Part shown: piece after piece, positions 1 through 13,130 of the stretch
Layout: every line of letters starts with the position of its first letter
Numbering within the stretch: the first letter of the stretch is position 1
Source of the DNA: Artocarpus heterophyllus
Lineage: Eukaryota; Streptophyta; Magnoliopsida; Rosales; Moraceae
Length of the DNA: 64,000 nt
Direction of reading: 5' to 3'
Assembly (NCBI GenBank): GCA_025403435.1
Contig: CM046341.1
Span: 14,549,096-14,613,095, forward strand
Program-made: the position numbers and the translations under genes
Notes under the pieces: model-generated
What the model was told of the DNA's origin: nothing
The model's database searches: none
The model's input: the letters and a program-made list of their open reading frames with translations, nothing else

Positions 1-1200
1 CATATCGAAGAACTCCTGCTCGGGTATAGTCTCGACACTAAAGCTCAATATTTAGGCCAGCCAGAACATGTCGTCATGCTTGGGCGAAACCTCTTTGATG
101 TTGACTTCCTCTGTCAGTGATTGGTCTGTATCAATACTGCTGTCCGACCAAGAAATATTTATATCGTTTTGGGACTTGCTAAGGTCACTCATTCTCAAGT
201 TCTATTCAGGAAAATTACCTGCTCGGTTTGTGGGAGCTCAGAACGAAGTCTTAAGTTCTCAGGTTACAACCTATAGCTCGGTAGTTAAAACTCAAAAATC
301 CCAAAGTCTGGTTGTGCAAACACACTAGCATAACGAGAGGTTAACTCCTATTTATAAGCAGAACTTAGGTGCAAAACTCGAGCATGGAAATCAAAGAGGT
401 ATGATGATTATGCTCGTCAAGGAAACACTTAATTGCGTGACGACATGTGTCCCACCGAGCTTGACCGCGTGGCTCTTCATCTCTTGTCATCCTAGGAAGC
501 TGCTTGAAGGCCAACATGAACCGACCACACCCACTTGGCACAATCCACCCGCCCGAGGAGCACTGGGGGCTACTGTTGGGAGTGTGCTTGGTGCCATCCC
601 TGAGGAGCATTTCCTCAGTGGCTCAGCAAATGTGCTTGGCAGACGCACCAGTAAATGTGCTCTATAGGGTGCCTGCTGGTCGTGGTGCAAGCTGTCACCT
701 CCTTAGGAAGGACAAGTACTCGGGTCGGATTGTTACGGCCTGCAAATAGATAGCCACTTACCAGAAGAAGCTAACAGATGGCCGAATTTCTGTCGTCAGA
801 TGGAGGCTGATCCTCCAGCGGAGACCATGACACATGTCTCCTATCTTCTGACAATCTTTAATGTGACACACGGGTCATAGGTAAAGCCCACGTAACACTC
901 GGTTCAAGTTGTAGCCTATAACTAGAGCGCATTTACTGTAGCTCAAGGCCAACGTGCTCCTTCTCAACTAACTAACTCTCATTCTTCGCCGAGCAGCACC
1001 CGCCTTGAGCGTTGGAGAGCCCTTGTCCGATACGGCACTGGCATCCCCCTTTTTTACCTTCGAAGTGTCCCTTCTCTTGTCGCAGGTACATCCGAGCAGG
1101 CCGAGACGAGTACGAAGAAGCCGTTTGAACACCGTGCTCGGCCGCATGTAGTGTTGACTCGCCGCTATTTACTGGTAAGCACCAACAAGAGTTTCTCACT
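1..1200. mobile_element. Degenerate LTR-retrotransposon remnant (Ty3-type LTR end)
   Basis: This stretch is clearly richer in G+C than the AT-rich DNA that follows. Around 1001-1040 it carries 'ttgagcgttggagagccctt', a phrase typical of the 3' part of plant Ty3/gypsy LTRs (Tat/Athila/Ogre type). No gag or pol reading frame is visible, and the short ORFs in all frames look incidental. The left end lies outside the window, so the partner LTR, primer site and target duplication cannot be checked. It could instead be another class of old repeat. Confidence 0.4.
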
Positions 1201-4200
1201 ATCTACGGTTATTAGTCTCAACGGAAAATTTAGAAGTGAATTCTATCTATGGTTATTAGTCCCAATCATTGGTTTTCTTGACAGTTGCTTAACTTGTTCT
1301 TATTGTATAATTGGTAATATGCAGCGAGCTCAAGTTATAAAAATCAGATGGGTTTCTGCTTAAAGATAATTGTTAGAAGTATTTGAGTGGAAAGAAACTT
1401 GGAAATTTACGAGGAGTGGAAAGAAACATGAACTACAAAATCATCTTTAGTTCTTATATTTTCTAGTTCTTATTCTATTTTGTCTTTTATTGTCGGCATT
1501 CTCTTGCCTTCGATCATGACAAAATTTTGGCCAAGCCTGAGAATCTCTCTGGCCTGATTTTCGTTCACTTTTGATTGAATTTTATTGTTGAGATTTTGTG
1601 GTTGTATGTGGGAAGATCTTGAATGTAAATGGACTGCTATAGCCACCAAAAAAAGCTAACCTTGATACAATGTGGTTAGAAACTGTAAATGTCTTTGTGC
1701 ATTCTATTTAAGGAGCATGAACAGCTTTTTTTGAAAATTTTGTAATATGGTTTATTTAATTCTTTGTAATACTTTTTTTTGAAATTTTGATTTGAAAAGA
1801 TAATCAACAAGTTTTGAGACATGATCTGGCATATTTTAGGTTGAAACATAGCGGATTCCAACAGGGCTTTAAGACAAATTTTAATAGGTTTTAAAACTGA
1901 AGTTGACAAGCTTCGATGAATTTCAGGACAGAACCTGCTAAGTTTTAAAATGACATGCCACGTGAGAAAGTAAGGAAAGAAGATAATTTAAACTTTTAAT
2001 AAATCATCTTATTTCATTACATGAACAATTTTAAAAAAAGAGCATTTTAAAACGAAAATCTTATAAAAATGCTCTTTTAGAGTTCATTCTTTTAAGGTGC
2101 ACGCTAAGTCTTTGAATGCGGATGTTTTAACGTCCCAAGTTTTTCTTTTGATTGCCACATTTATTACGCTAACGTAGTACAAAGGATTACAGGTTGAATA
2201 ATAAATGAGTATGGACTTATTACAAAATAAGCTAAATATGTTATTATAATAAGAAGAAAAAGGAGCAAAATAAGAATATTAAAATATACCATTTAAACAA
2301 AAGAATATTTATATATTTTTTTGAGGGAAATATTTAAGACGTTCTATGTGAGGAAAAAGAAAAATAAAAAGAGATTGGGAATTAATTCTGAAGTGATAAA
2401 TGTTCCCATATTAAATTCCAAGGAGCAACTGTTTCGGCACTCGTATCTCCAACCGCTTATTTTTGGTCCTTATCTCTTTAGGCTTATTGTTTTGAGAGAA
2501 TGTGCCGTTTCAAACGAGAGGTCAGCAGGACACGTTTTGCCAATCCCATAGAAAATCCCTTTTTTCACTAACTTCCATTTTTTATGTACCATATATATAT
2601 ATATATATTTTGAGTTAGCATTGAAACATATTTATTTTCTTTTTCAAAAAAATATTAATTTCTTTTTTTAAAAAAAAAATTAGTTTCTTCCCAAAAAATA
2701 TTCTACTATACCTCTCTTTTTTCCCCTATTCTGGACACTTTGCTGGGGCACCCCACCAAATATTTTAATTATTTAGGGCACTACATACTAATTAAGGACA
2801 CCATATCCCAAGACTACCCTTCATCATCACTGCACGTGAGATACCTTAATGTGCCAAAAATTTGTCTTTTCAGAAATGGGCTCCACTTATATATTTCCAC
2901 CATCCAAATAGGAGGAGAAAAAGTATTCATATTAAAAAAAAAATGAGAGATACATAAATAATAATAATAATAATAACCTGCCATTTGGGTTATAATAAGC
3001 AGGTTAGTCTTAAGCTTCGTTAATGTCATTTCATTTTTGCATGCTCAATTCTCTCCCTTTCTCTATCTCTCTCTATCATTGTTCGGTAAGTTTTTTTTTT
3101 TTTTTTTTTGCTCCTTTCCTTTTTATTTATATAATATATTGAAGCTCCTATCATGTCATGTATGTATGTCTGACATTCTCTTTTTTATTTTTGAGGAAGT
3201 ATGTCTGACATTTCTTCATCTGGGTTACCTGCATTCTATTATTTTACAAATTTTAAGATGTTTTAAATCTTGGGGATTATTATTATTATTATTATAAAAT
3301 TATAAATATATGGAACAAAAGAAAGAAATAGAATGATGAACAGTATTTATTGCGTTTTCTTGTTGTGGATATTCTTATTTTATTCTTTCATGTTTGGCTT
3401 CCCTGAAAGTGTAAAAGGACGGAAAGAAGAGAGAGGGAGTTTGGATTTCAAATTTCAAAAGCATGCTTGTTTTGGGCAAAAGGTGAGACTTTGAGGAGAC
3501 CCCTCTTTTGATTGATGCGCACTACGCCACAGAAACAAAATCCCAACATTGATAAATAAATATATATTTATTGCTTGTAAAGTATTGGGTATCTTCAGAA
3601 ACAGTGTCAGAAAAAATAAGGAAAAAACAAGAGAGGAAGAAAAGGTATTGGACTTTGTTAATAGGATAGACATATTTGTACAATTGTATGTCAGGCAAAA
3701 GTGTATTTACGTATGTAATATAATATACATAAACACACATGTATAGGCACATATATATAGATGTATAGATAGGCCTGTATTGTCTGTCTGAAAGTGTCTG
3801 TGGTAAGCGAAAAAGAGTGCCCAGAATAGCCACTATTTGTATCTGGGTCTTATTAATTGCTATAAGCTTTAAAGATTTTGTATTGAAAGGTCTGATCCTA
3901 ATGGGTGGTTCTTCCTGTTGTTGCATCCTCGGTTCTCTGAAGGAATTCATGGCTGTGACAGCTATATTGCTTTTGTACCTTTTCTTTTTCTTTTTCCTTT
4001 TCCTGGGCTTTGATGATTTGATTCTCTTCTATTTCTCCCCTTGTAACTGGGAGTTATTTCTTCATCCTGCTTCTAGACCTTCCGGGGTTTCTCAAGCTCT
4101 CATCTGCAAATCTGCATGGTGATTTACTGTTTTCTTCACTCTCTCTCTCTCTCTCTCTCACTTATTCCTTTATAATATATATCAGGGTTTGTCGCTTTCT

Positions 4201-4346
4201 TTTTAGATTTTGGCTTTTCTAATTACAAAACAAACTTTTTTGTATTGTGCATGGAAATGTGCATTTCTTTTTTCCTCTTTTTCATTTTATTCTTTCTTAC
4301 TGTTTGTTTTTCTGTTCTAGTTGATGGTTGAGAGTAAGGCCTGGCA
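1201..4346. other. AT-rich intergenic DNA and upstream region of the ARID-HMG gene
   Basis: No convincing protein-coding gene is seen. The stretch contains a (TA)n run near 2590-2610, T-homopolymers near 3090-3110 and a (CT)n run at 4139-4160. The last 400-500 bases probably hold the promoter and 5' leader of the gene starting at 4347. The CT-rich tract just upstream of the start is common in plant leaders. The ORF-length stretches here have low-complexity, unconserved-looking translations. Confidence 0.5.
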
Positions 4347-7300
4347 ATGGCATCAACTTCTTCTGTTGTCAAGACACCATTTTTAGTGAGAGAACCTTCT
4401 TTTTCTCACTCTCGTCCTTATCCACAACTTGATGGTAGATATGAGGATGTTGCAGCTGATCCAAAGCTCTTCATGGATAATTTGAAGAAGTTTCATGTTT
4501 CAATGGGAACCAAGTTCATGTAAGCTTTTATTTATTCCCTTTTGCTCTTTCTATTCTTTGCAAACAAATGAGACTATTAAAAATTTCATGACTTTGACAT
4601 TGTCAGCAAGGATTAAGACTAGTCACATACGTTTGTTTTGGTAGACTATTGAGATGATGTATTATAGTAATGCTTCCCTTTTTGCCTTTTCCTTTTGTGC
4701 CATACATGGTTACATCATTATCAAGGTGTGGTATCTGGGAAAGGGGTAATAAAGATAAACGGGTCTCTTTTGAACTTGATAGATTCTTAACATGCTTTAT
4801 ATCAGTCGTCTCAGTTCTTTGGGGGCCATGTTGTCTCATTATCTGATTGATCTAGCTTTTTCAACTTCTTCTTCTTTTTTTTTTTTTTGCTTGAGCATTA
4901 TTTAAATTTGTTTTTCTGGTTCTGAATTTTGAATATGTAATTGCAGATCCGTGAACCTGATTTTAGTTTGTCAGAACATCTAATATGATTTTTGGCCTTA
5001 GAAAACTTGATAATGGAACTTAAACCCTATAACACGTGAGATCTTTACGTTGTAGCAGTTGAAACTTTGTTGTTAGAACCTGATTCCCAAACACTTTCAA
5101 AGTGGATCATTGTAGTTATGACTTGTTATTGGGCTGCATTTTTATTTTTGCCTATGCAGATCTTTTTTTTCTCCCTTTTTTTTCATGAGGCAATGAAAAA
5201 CTATCAGTCAAGCGTTGTATTTTTTCTTTTAGCATGCGTAACGCGGGCATGAATATAAAGATTGAAATTATACTGAACAGTTCTGAATTTGATTACTAAG
5301 TTGCATGGAGTAAATATAATACATCATTTCTGTTATGTGGTATTTGTTGGTTGTACAAGCAGGTGTTGCGAGTCTCTGAGACGTTTATTAAGGATCTGAA
5401 CCAAGAGATGTGCCATAAAGCTGTTCCATTAGTCGGTTCAAGTTCTTGGTTGGTTTAGAGATTTGCCTAGGATAACAGTTAAAATCATTCGGTCAGGAGA
5501 CTAAAGAGTTACAAATTAGGTCAATAATTAATCAACTTTTAAGAACAGCATTTGCATATTCCGAAGGTTTTTTGGTCTGGTTCTAGTCCTTAGGCAAGCT
5601 AGCATGTCAACACATTGCGCTAGCTCTGTGCTTTATGAATTATTTGGGAGCATTCTATCATCGAAAATCCATGCCTTCAATTTTTTTTTTACTCTCGCAT
5701 GCTGTGCTTATATTTCTGTTGATTTACATTTATGTAACTATTGTAGGATCCCAATAATAGGGGGAAAAGAGCTTGACCTGCATCGACTTTTTCTTGAGGT
5801 AACTTCACGTGGTGGTATTGAGAAGGTAATAGGAAACTAGATCCAAGCTCTTGTCTTATTTGCTGAATTTTCTTGACCATATTTTCGAATCATTAGACCA
5901 ATTATGTGAAACATGAATTCATTACTGATTGGAATGAGATAGCAGATGTAGGAACAAAAAAAATATTGTAATTATTGTGGCAAATGATGTTCTTATGTGT
6001 TCTAAATTTAAGTTATTGAAGATGAGTTACTATAGAAAATCTGTTTTCTGTATGAAAATGGGGTTGTGCAGATTCTTAGGGACAAAAAATGGAAGGAAGT
6101 GACTGCTGGTTTCAATTTTCCCTCAACGGCTACAAATGCTTCTTTTGTGCTGCGAAAGTACTATTATTCATTGCTTCACCACTTTGAACAAGTTTATTAT
6201 TTTAAAGACCAAGGATGGAATCCGGTCTCTGGTGGTACGAACATGCGATAGCTTCGTCTCAACAACTTTTTGTTTCTATTTCACTTTAGTTGATTCTACT
6301 ATATAATGCAGATGGCCCATTGAGGACTCCTTTTTCAGCTATGGGCGTGGAATCACCACCAGAAATTCAAGCAGCAACGTTTCAGCAAGCTCAAACAAGC
6401 AATGCAAAATTGTCTGGAGGTCTCTGGTTCTTCTTTTCATAAAAAAGATGCACAGAAATTAGTGTTTTTGATGCTGCCCATTTTCATAAAAGGGTTCTAG
6501 ATAGCATATTTTCTGCTTTGCCTCTCTTTCCCGTTTCTTTTTAAATTCCCAACAAATTGTTTCCAGAAAAGCTTTGCATGGAGGCAACTTTTTGTTAAGA
6601 ATTTTGCAAATGCTCATACTTTTTCTGCTTGCAGGAAACTTCTTAAATGCTTTCTTATCAGACTGTTGCCTTAAGTTGTTTCTTAGAGCATGTTTGGTAG
6701 GAGGAAAAAACAGAAGGAGAAACAGGGGTAGGAGGATTAGTGGATGGATTTTAGGACCTATGTTTATTTGGTAGGAAAGAAAAATGGAGGGAATGAATTG
6801 GGTGAGTGATTTAAAATCCTTAAAAGAACCCCAAATTTAATCTTTCCCTATTTGGAAGGATTAAAGGACAGAATCCAACCAAGCAATAATAAGAGAAAGG
6901 TTCTTCCCTTCCTCTTCATTTTCCTCACCTAGGATATATGCATTTCACCTTCCTAGTTTCTTCCGCTCTCACGAAGCACAGCCCTCATGAAACAAATGTC
7001 TTGTGGTTCTACCTATCTGTATTTATATCTAATTGCAGTTATATTGATAATAAATTATATATTGTGTTTGATACTTTCAAATGCAGCAAGAACACCTACA
7101 GCGGCAGCTGGATCATCTGTAATCGGAGTCATTGATGGAAAGTTTGATAGCGGGTATCTTGTGACTGTTACCATAGGCTCAAAGAGGCTAAAAGGCGTAC
7201 TTTATCAGTCTACACAGGATCCGTCCTGGCAAACCCAGCAATGTATCCATCAACAAATACTGTCTTCTAACAGGAACGACAATGTCAATGCCTCTTCTAT

Positions 7301-8062
7301 CGTGCCTGGTGTCCGCCGCCGACGACGCAGGAAGAAATGCGAGATTAAGAGGAGGGACCCGGCTCATCCAAAACCCAACAGGAGCGGGTACAATTTCTTC
7401 TTCGCAGAGCAGCATGCAAGGTTGAAGCCACTTCACCCTGGAAAGGATAGGGATATAAGTAGAATGATTGGTGAACTATGGAACAAGCTAACAGAAACCG
7501 AAAGAGCTGTGGGGACCATATCAAATCTTTATTTGGATCTAGAAAAGCGCAGGCAGCAGTTTATTAACCCTTCCGTTTTGTTGAAATGCAGGTTTACCAG
7601 GAGATAGCAGTTAAAGACAAGGAAAGGTACAGAATAGAAATGGAGGGATACAGGGAAAGGCTGAGGACGGGTCAAGTCATCAGCGATGCGGTGCCACTAC
7701 AACAGCGGTTTCCCGAGCCAGACATTAGCATGGCAGGTGCAGAAAATGATGCTAAGATCGAAGAGGAAGCCGAGGAGGGTGGAGACTCTCCTACATTGGT
7801 CAACGAGAGTAGTTCGAGCAAAAGTGATTATGAAGATGAGGAAATTATGGAGAAGGATTCTACCGATGGAGAGGAACCTCAAGAAGTATTGGTTGGTGCT
7901 CATTCTGGTATTGTTATGGAAACCGATGAAGGTCCCGAGCCGAGGAAACATGAAGAGAGATTGGAGAATGTTGGAGATGAGGGGATTGAGAAAAGTGCCG
8001 AGGAAAGAGAAGTGAACCTTGAAAGCAAGGTGACAAAAGAAGAAGAATCAAAGACAAACTGA
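4347..8062 (+). CDS. ARID-HMG box DNA-binding protein (HMGB9/10/11/15-like)
   Basis: Six exons were worked out by eye: 4347-4519, 5747-5825, 6072-6231, 6312-6419, 7087-7508 and 7592-8062. All have GT-AG borders and the frame stays open, giving 470 residues. Residues ~38-127 form an ARID DNA-binding domain (GGKELDLHRLF, SRGGIEKI, WKEV, SFVLRKYY). A basic run (RRRRRKK, ~residue 250) is a likely nuclear signal. Residues ~264-335 form an HMG box (PKPNRSGYNFFF, ELWNKL, VYQEIAVKDKERY). The tail from ~350 is rich in Glu, Asp and Ser. ARID plus HMG in one protein is specific to plants; Arabidopsis HMGB15 is the best-known member and binds AT-rich DNA in the nucleus. The start is the first in-frame ATG that gives a normal N-terminus. 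Intron 4 (6420-7086) holds AT-rich sequence and a possible small repeat at 6690-6870. Exon 4 is the least conserved part, so its borders are the least certain. Confidence 0.9.
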
Positions 8063-8469
8063 TCAAGTGCTAACAACAAAATGTGGTTTTTCAATATTTG
8101 TTATATAACTTGAGCATAGTTTTAGACAGGGCACCTAAGGAGGTTACTTTTATCCATTTTCTGATCAAATTGGCTTTCTTTATTGATGTAAAGTCGGTTT
8201 ACTTTATTAACAAGTGGTATGAATTTTCAGGCAAATGAGGCAAAAGTTTTGAAAGACCTCAATTTTGCAGTGAAAATTTCGGGTGCATTTATTTTGTCTA
8301 GTTGAGTTGCCCTTGTTAGCATGGTTTAGTGTTGACTAGTGCAGACGGACGAAAGCTATTAGCAAATCACCTTTTTTGCTGGCATAACTTTGTACCCTTT
8401 ACATCTTGAAGAGCTATTCTTTCTTTAAATGTTGCTTTTTGGATTTTTTGAGGAAATTGGTTTCGATGG

Positions 8470-8660
8470 TTTTTTTTATGGTATTTTAAAAATAAATTAT
8501 AATAATTTTTTAAAATTAGACAAATAATTATTTGATAGTGATAATTTGATTTTAATTGTTAAATTTGATAAATTTAAGTTTATCATTGATAAACAACTAT
8601 TTATTTAATTTTAAAAAGTTATGATTATTTTTTTTGAAAGTACTTTTAAAAAATCATTCT
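8470..8660. mobile_element. MITE, family A (TIR with AAATTAGACAAAT)
   Basis: This is an AT-rich near-palindrome with 'aaattagacaaat' in the left half and its degenerate complement around 8600-8625. The centre contains 'gataaatttaagtttatc'. A second copy with the same terminal sequence and centre lies at 48590-48850. There is no coding capacity, and target-site duplications could not be fixed by eye. Confidence 0.55.
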
Positions 8661-9302
8661 TCATTATATCTTTTTTTATTTATTTATGGTAGGATAGCAG
8701 GGTGCAATGCATATTTTTAAATTTTTAATTTGATCAAAATCACATCAAACAAAGCATGGATGCAAATTTTATAGAAGACAATTTAAAAACGGTGTTTTTG
8801 GTCATTTCCAACCCATTAATCTATTTTAGAGTTTATTTATTTTCAAAATAAAATAATTTTATATCTCCCAAAAAAGTTTATTTTCATCCCATTTACTTCA
8901 AGCTTTACCTAGGAATATTTCATATATATATATATATATATTATTCTTTTTTATGTTCTATTGTTATAACCCCAACTATTAATCTATTTGATTAACTAAA
9001 ATCATAAAAGAAATTTTGGTCAAAATTATGAATTAGATAAAATCATTGAATAAAGAAGACACGAAAATAAGGAATCTTGTTGAAAAATATGTATCTAGGA
9101 TAAAAATATAAAATATTACTAAGGTTTTATTCAATTGATTAAACCTTTAAAAAAAAAATGAGGTGTAGGCTGCGCTATATATGGCGTTGAACCGTGGAAT
9201 ACGTCAAAATAGCGGATCAAAATAGCACTTGGTTGAGGGAAGAAATTTGGTCCATTTTGGCGTTTTGCTTCAAAATAGAGTGGGTTTGTAGACGTAGAGG
9301 AA

Positions 9303-9575
9303 GATTTTGATGAAAGGTTCAAAAGAAAATTCTAATTAGGTAAATGGTTTTTTTTTTAATCAAAAAATACGTTTTTTTATGTAGGTAAACTGTCTTAGTT
9401 TTTTTTTAAAAAATAAAGAAAATGACTGTAGCAGAATAAGAAACCTCAACAGGAAAAAAAAAAATGAAACCATTTTAACGTCTAAAAAACCTTTTTTTTT
9501 TAATGTCAAAAACTATCCAAAAAAAAAAGGTCTATTTACCAAAAATTTTTTTGGCCAGAGGCCCTTATCAAAATC
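9303..9575 (+). mobile_element. Mutator-type MITE, family B copy 1
   Basis: The terminal inverted repeats read about GATTTTGATGAAAGG at the left and the complement of GATTTTGATAAGGGCC at the right. The shared core is 'ctgtagcagaataagaaacc' near 9427. 'gtttgtaga' occurs just outside both ends (9283 region and after 9579), consistent with a 9-bp target duplication as made by Mutator-like transposases. Homologous copies lie at 42405-42695 (same strand) and 42979-43301 (opposite strand). It encodes no protein. Confidence 0.7.
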
Positions 9576-9832
9576 CCTCGTTTGTAGATGCCCTTATTAG
9601 TAGGGAATTTTTTAAGGTCTTCTCCGGAGGGTATTTGCAGTAGCAAGAATCAAAATCACATAAAAAAGCATGTAAAATTGACAATTAATGCCACAAATAT
9701 TGCAGCTAAAAACAAGGCCCTGGCATCCCTACTCGTCTTTTAAATTTTCAAGTTTCCTCCTAATTTTTTATGCAAATTTTCAATTGTGACTCAACTTTAT
9801 AAGAACGTATCTTTCAACACAAACAAACTTAT

Positions 9833-9952
9833 AGGGTGTTTAATAAGTGTGATTAGAATCATAATTATGGTTTAAAACACTATAACGTGTAAAAATTTTA
9901 TACTATTTAATAATCATTGTTATAGTTGTTAAACATCATATTCATAGTTAAA
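9833..9952. mobile_element. Short palindromic MITE, family C (GGGTGTTT ends)
   Basis: It begins 'agggtgtttaataagtgtg' and contains the family hallmark of an 'aaacactataacgtgtaaa' core followed by its near-inverse. Related copies of about 150 bp occur at many other places in the window. No coding capacity. Confidence 0.4.
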
Positions 9953-11163
9953 TTTAATTATGACCATGTTCGATATAAAGAATTGTCTTTTTTTTTTCTT
10001 GGTTTTCTACTTAAAATATTTGCTGACGCTGCCTCTACTTTAGTGAAGATATTACCAAAGTAGTTTTCATAATCTACTGTTATTTTTTCAGGTATTTTCA
10101 TTAATTGGAAAGCTTGTATCAAAGGCTCACTTCTAAACAACAGCCTTTAGCAGAAGTTGCCCCCATTTTTAAGAGCTGTATGGAAACAAACAATCCAGAT
10201 TCTGACACTGGAACTCCTTTTCTCTGGCTCAAAACACATTGCTTATTGTTGCAGGCAGGTAATGGTTATGGACAACCTTTCTTACCAGAGCCAAATAAGA
10301 AAAAGATCCTTTTCAGTAAACAAAAAGAGCATCTGCAAGTGCTGCTGTCCCCTACAGTAGGTTGTATTGTCAGCATCATGAGCTTGTTGGCGTCTAACTC
10401 TCTGAGAGATCATCATCATCATCTGACGGTGACGTAAATTGTAAAATTCTTTAAAAAAAAATGTAAAGTTTTTATAATTACTTGTCATTGGTTGCGGTGG
10501 ATTATGTTTGTCTTGTTTGCACAAAAATCCAAATGTCTAGTGTACCTTATAGCAAGAAAAATGATGAACGTTTTGGACTTCTAATAAAGAATAAAAAATT
10601 AAAAGAGGTCATAACCAAAAAAAAAAAAAAAAAAAAAAAAAAGAGAGCTTCGTGGTAGAGTGTGAATAACCAATCTATTATTATAGCACGGTTCTAAAAT
10701 ATCATTTCTTTACAAAATTAAATTAAATTATTATATTTAACATGATGTAAGTATTCTTCTTATTAAGATATTTTTTAGACCTTATTACAAAATTTTCGTA
10801 ATAATTATCATGAGAAATTGTGCTCGCTATAAAATTTCGTTACTAAAGAAAATTAATGATAAAAACTATACGTAAGTATATTTTGATCTTTAGCTTTTTT
10901 ATTTCATAATTATAAAATAATGAAAAACCACTCAAATGATTCAAAAAAGGGTTATTAACGCTAATAGCACGTAGACTTTAGGGTCTTCTTTATTTTCTCT
11001 CCATGAGCTTTAAAAGTCATCATTTTATCGCTTAAACTTTTAAAACTCTTCGCTTATTTTCTAAATTTTTAGAATTAGCATTTTACTTCTAAACTTTCAA
11101 AGTTTCTCATTTTATCTTCTAAAGTTTCAATTTTTGACTCAAATAGACGGAATTAAGCCCACG

Positions 11164-13110
11164 TGTGACACCCGTTATTCTCCTAACGGGTATTGAGGTA
11201 ATTAAATTAATTTTTAATGTATAAAAAAAAATTGCTTCATTTAAATTTATTTTATAATATTTATTTTTATCTATTTTTAAATTTTCTAAAATTCTCCTAT
11301 ATTTATTTAGTATGATTACTAAAAAGCCTTAGAACTTCTAATAAATCTCAAAAATGTCATATTGGCATTATGTGTGTTAAAGTCTTTAGATGAGACATAA
11401 GGATATCTTTTCCAACTACTCTTGACCCTCATTTTCTTTATTTCCTCCGTGACATGCTTCAACATGTCTCCTCTATAATTGTTTCTATCACTTCTCTTCA
11501 AAGACTTCATCTTTTCTTCCTTTCTCTTCCACGGTTCCCACACTCTTCTTCTTATTTCTTTGCTGAAGCAAAATACTTAGAGAACTTCTTCAAGGCAGCC
11601 ATAAAAATCAGCCACCATCACCTCCATTTGAGCAAGAATTTCAGTCATACCGAAGTAAAGGAACCTGTTTTGAAGCCATTTCAAGCTTCCAACTAACCAT
11701 AATCCGAGGTTAGAATCTTATGAACAAATTTAGTCTTTCATTTATAAATTTTCTTTTATACTAAAGGATTATTCAAATTTGCGTTCTTAAACCTAAGTAT
11801 ATGTTTGTTGCTATTTTGGAGCATATGTATGAAGTCTAAGTGTATATGCCCTAGACAGAAAATTTATATTGTTAAACTTTATAATACCTCTATGGGCAGT
11901 GGTTATTTCTTGAAATTCTAAGATTAAATTAAAATAAATTTTATGAATGTAGTTGTATGTTGTGCTTTAGTTTTAATTGTCCTTATGCACGCCTTAGGAT
12001 CAAGGGAGTATGGAGCTAACGTTAATTGATTCCAGGATTAAGAGACTGTTGATAAGCTTAAAAGGTAGGGATTCTATTACTCATCTTTTGTGAGGTTTTT
12101 ATAGAATTAAAATTGATTGTTTTGCCGCAATATATATATATCTATGTTGAACTGATATTATATGATTATCACATATGAAACTATGACATGGACTCGTCTT
12201 GTATTGTACGGCGAGGAACATAATGAATTGACACATGTTATAAATTGAGAAGCATGGTTAGGAAAACTAACTCTATTGATAATGATTCAATATAGAGAAA
12301 TTGTGAGACATGAAGAGGGCGACGGTTACGTCCTTGGGCATGAATACCCTAAAAGGTAAAATAGGGGGAAGGTGATGACGCTTCCTTGGGTTGAAAGTCC
12401 CAGAACACACTGTACAGGAATCGATTTGGTGAGGACTCGGGGCTTGATGTCCCCTCACCGGAACACCCTTGGAATGTTTATAGGGTGATCAAGTGCGCCC
12501 ATTTGGGTTTCGATGAGTTGAGTGATACTCAATTTAATATGGATACCTAGGAACAATGATGATTGTTAATATTTGTATAAATGTGTAATTATGACACTTG
12601 GTAATGATTAACTACGGTATCCATAAGATGTGATCATAATAAACCTCATAATCTGGAATATGATGTAACTTACTAACCATGCAGATTTTAATGTGGTAAT
12701 GATAGAGGTGAGTAATGGCTTTCTCTACTGAGCATAGTGTTGCTCATTCCCTTATGTTTATATCTTTTCAGGACTCACTAAGTGTGAGGTGGCTACGAGA
12801 AATATAGTTGAGGAAGCGATGTAACTATATTACATTGGGACTGCTCAATTGTAAAGAATGTTCTTCATGATAATGTAAGCATCAATTGTTACTTTCTGTG
12901 ACTGTAATTATAATGTGTTGAGGGTTAAAATGATGATGACAACAGTTTATATTATTAAATTTAAGGTGCTACATTAAAACTGTGGTTTATTTGTCGTTTA
13001 TATTTTTATATTTAAGTCCCGGGCAAATTTTATTTTTAAGGTTTTACTTTTATTATTTATTTTTATTTTATCTCATTAAAAACTGTTAACCCCCATATAG
13101 GGGCGTTACA
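11164..13110 (+). repeat. 5' LTR
   Basis: This 1947-bp direct repeat ends in TG and CA. It opens with a hairpin (CCCGTTA, loop TTCTCC, TAACGGG) and closes with CCCCATATAGGGG, so both ends are locally palindromic. Positions ~12305-12470 contain several GC-rich stem-loops (for example GGTGAGG...CCTCACC), seen in many plant Ty3 LTRs. The small ORFs inside are repeated exactly in the 3' LTR and are not genes. It should contain the promoter and polyadenylation signals of the element. Confidence 0.93.
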
Positions 13111-13117
13111 GAATTTT

Positions 13118-13130
13118 TGGTATCAGAGCC
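13118..13130 (+). promoter_or_regulatory. Primer binding site (initiator Met-tRNA)
   Basis: TGGTATCAGAGCC lies 7 bases after the 5' LTR. It is the standard complement of the 3' end of plant initiator methionine tRNA, which primes minus-strand synthesis in many Ty3 and Ty1 elements. Confidence 0.93.

Larger units (their letters stand above)
8063..10944. other. Intergenic region with small transposons
   Basis: It begins with the 3' UTR of the ARID-HMG gene. It then holds three small inverted-repeat elements listed separately (8470-8660, 9303-9575, 9833-9952). Between 9958 and 10437 there are open stretches on both strands, including 110 codons at 10105-10437 (+), but neither translation was recognised. 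A run of about 24 A bases lies at 10618-10642. No supported gene is seen. Confidence 0.5.

Noticed and set aside
3522..3950. 142-codon minus-strand ORF
   Set aside because: The composition (Tyr/Ile/Val-rich, 'YMCLYMCVYVYYI') comes from TA/CA-rich DNA. No family features are seen.
7188..7436. Antisense ORF opposite ARID-HMG exon 5
   Set aside because: It is a shadow of the real coding exon.
10105..10437. 110-codon + strand ORF, overlapping a minus-strand frame at 9958-10140
   Set aside because: Neither translation matches a known family; both strands are open at once and the region is flanked by repeats. Left as unexplained rather than called a gene.
11319..12458. ORFs of 60-80 codons inside the LTRs (and identical ones at 17525-18664)
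   Set aside because: They lie wholly in LTR sequence, show no family features and are repeated only because the LTR is repeated.
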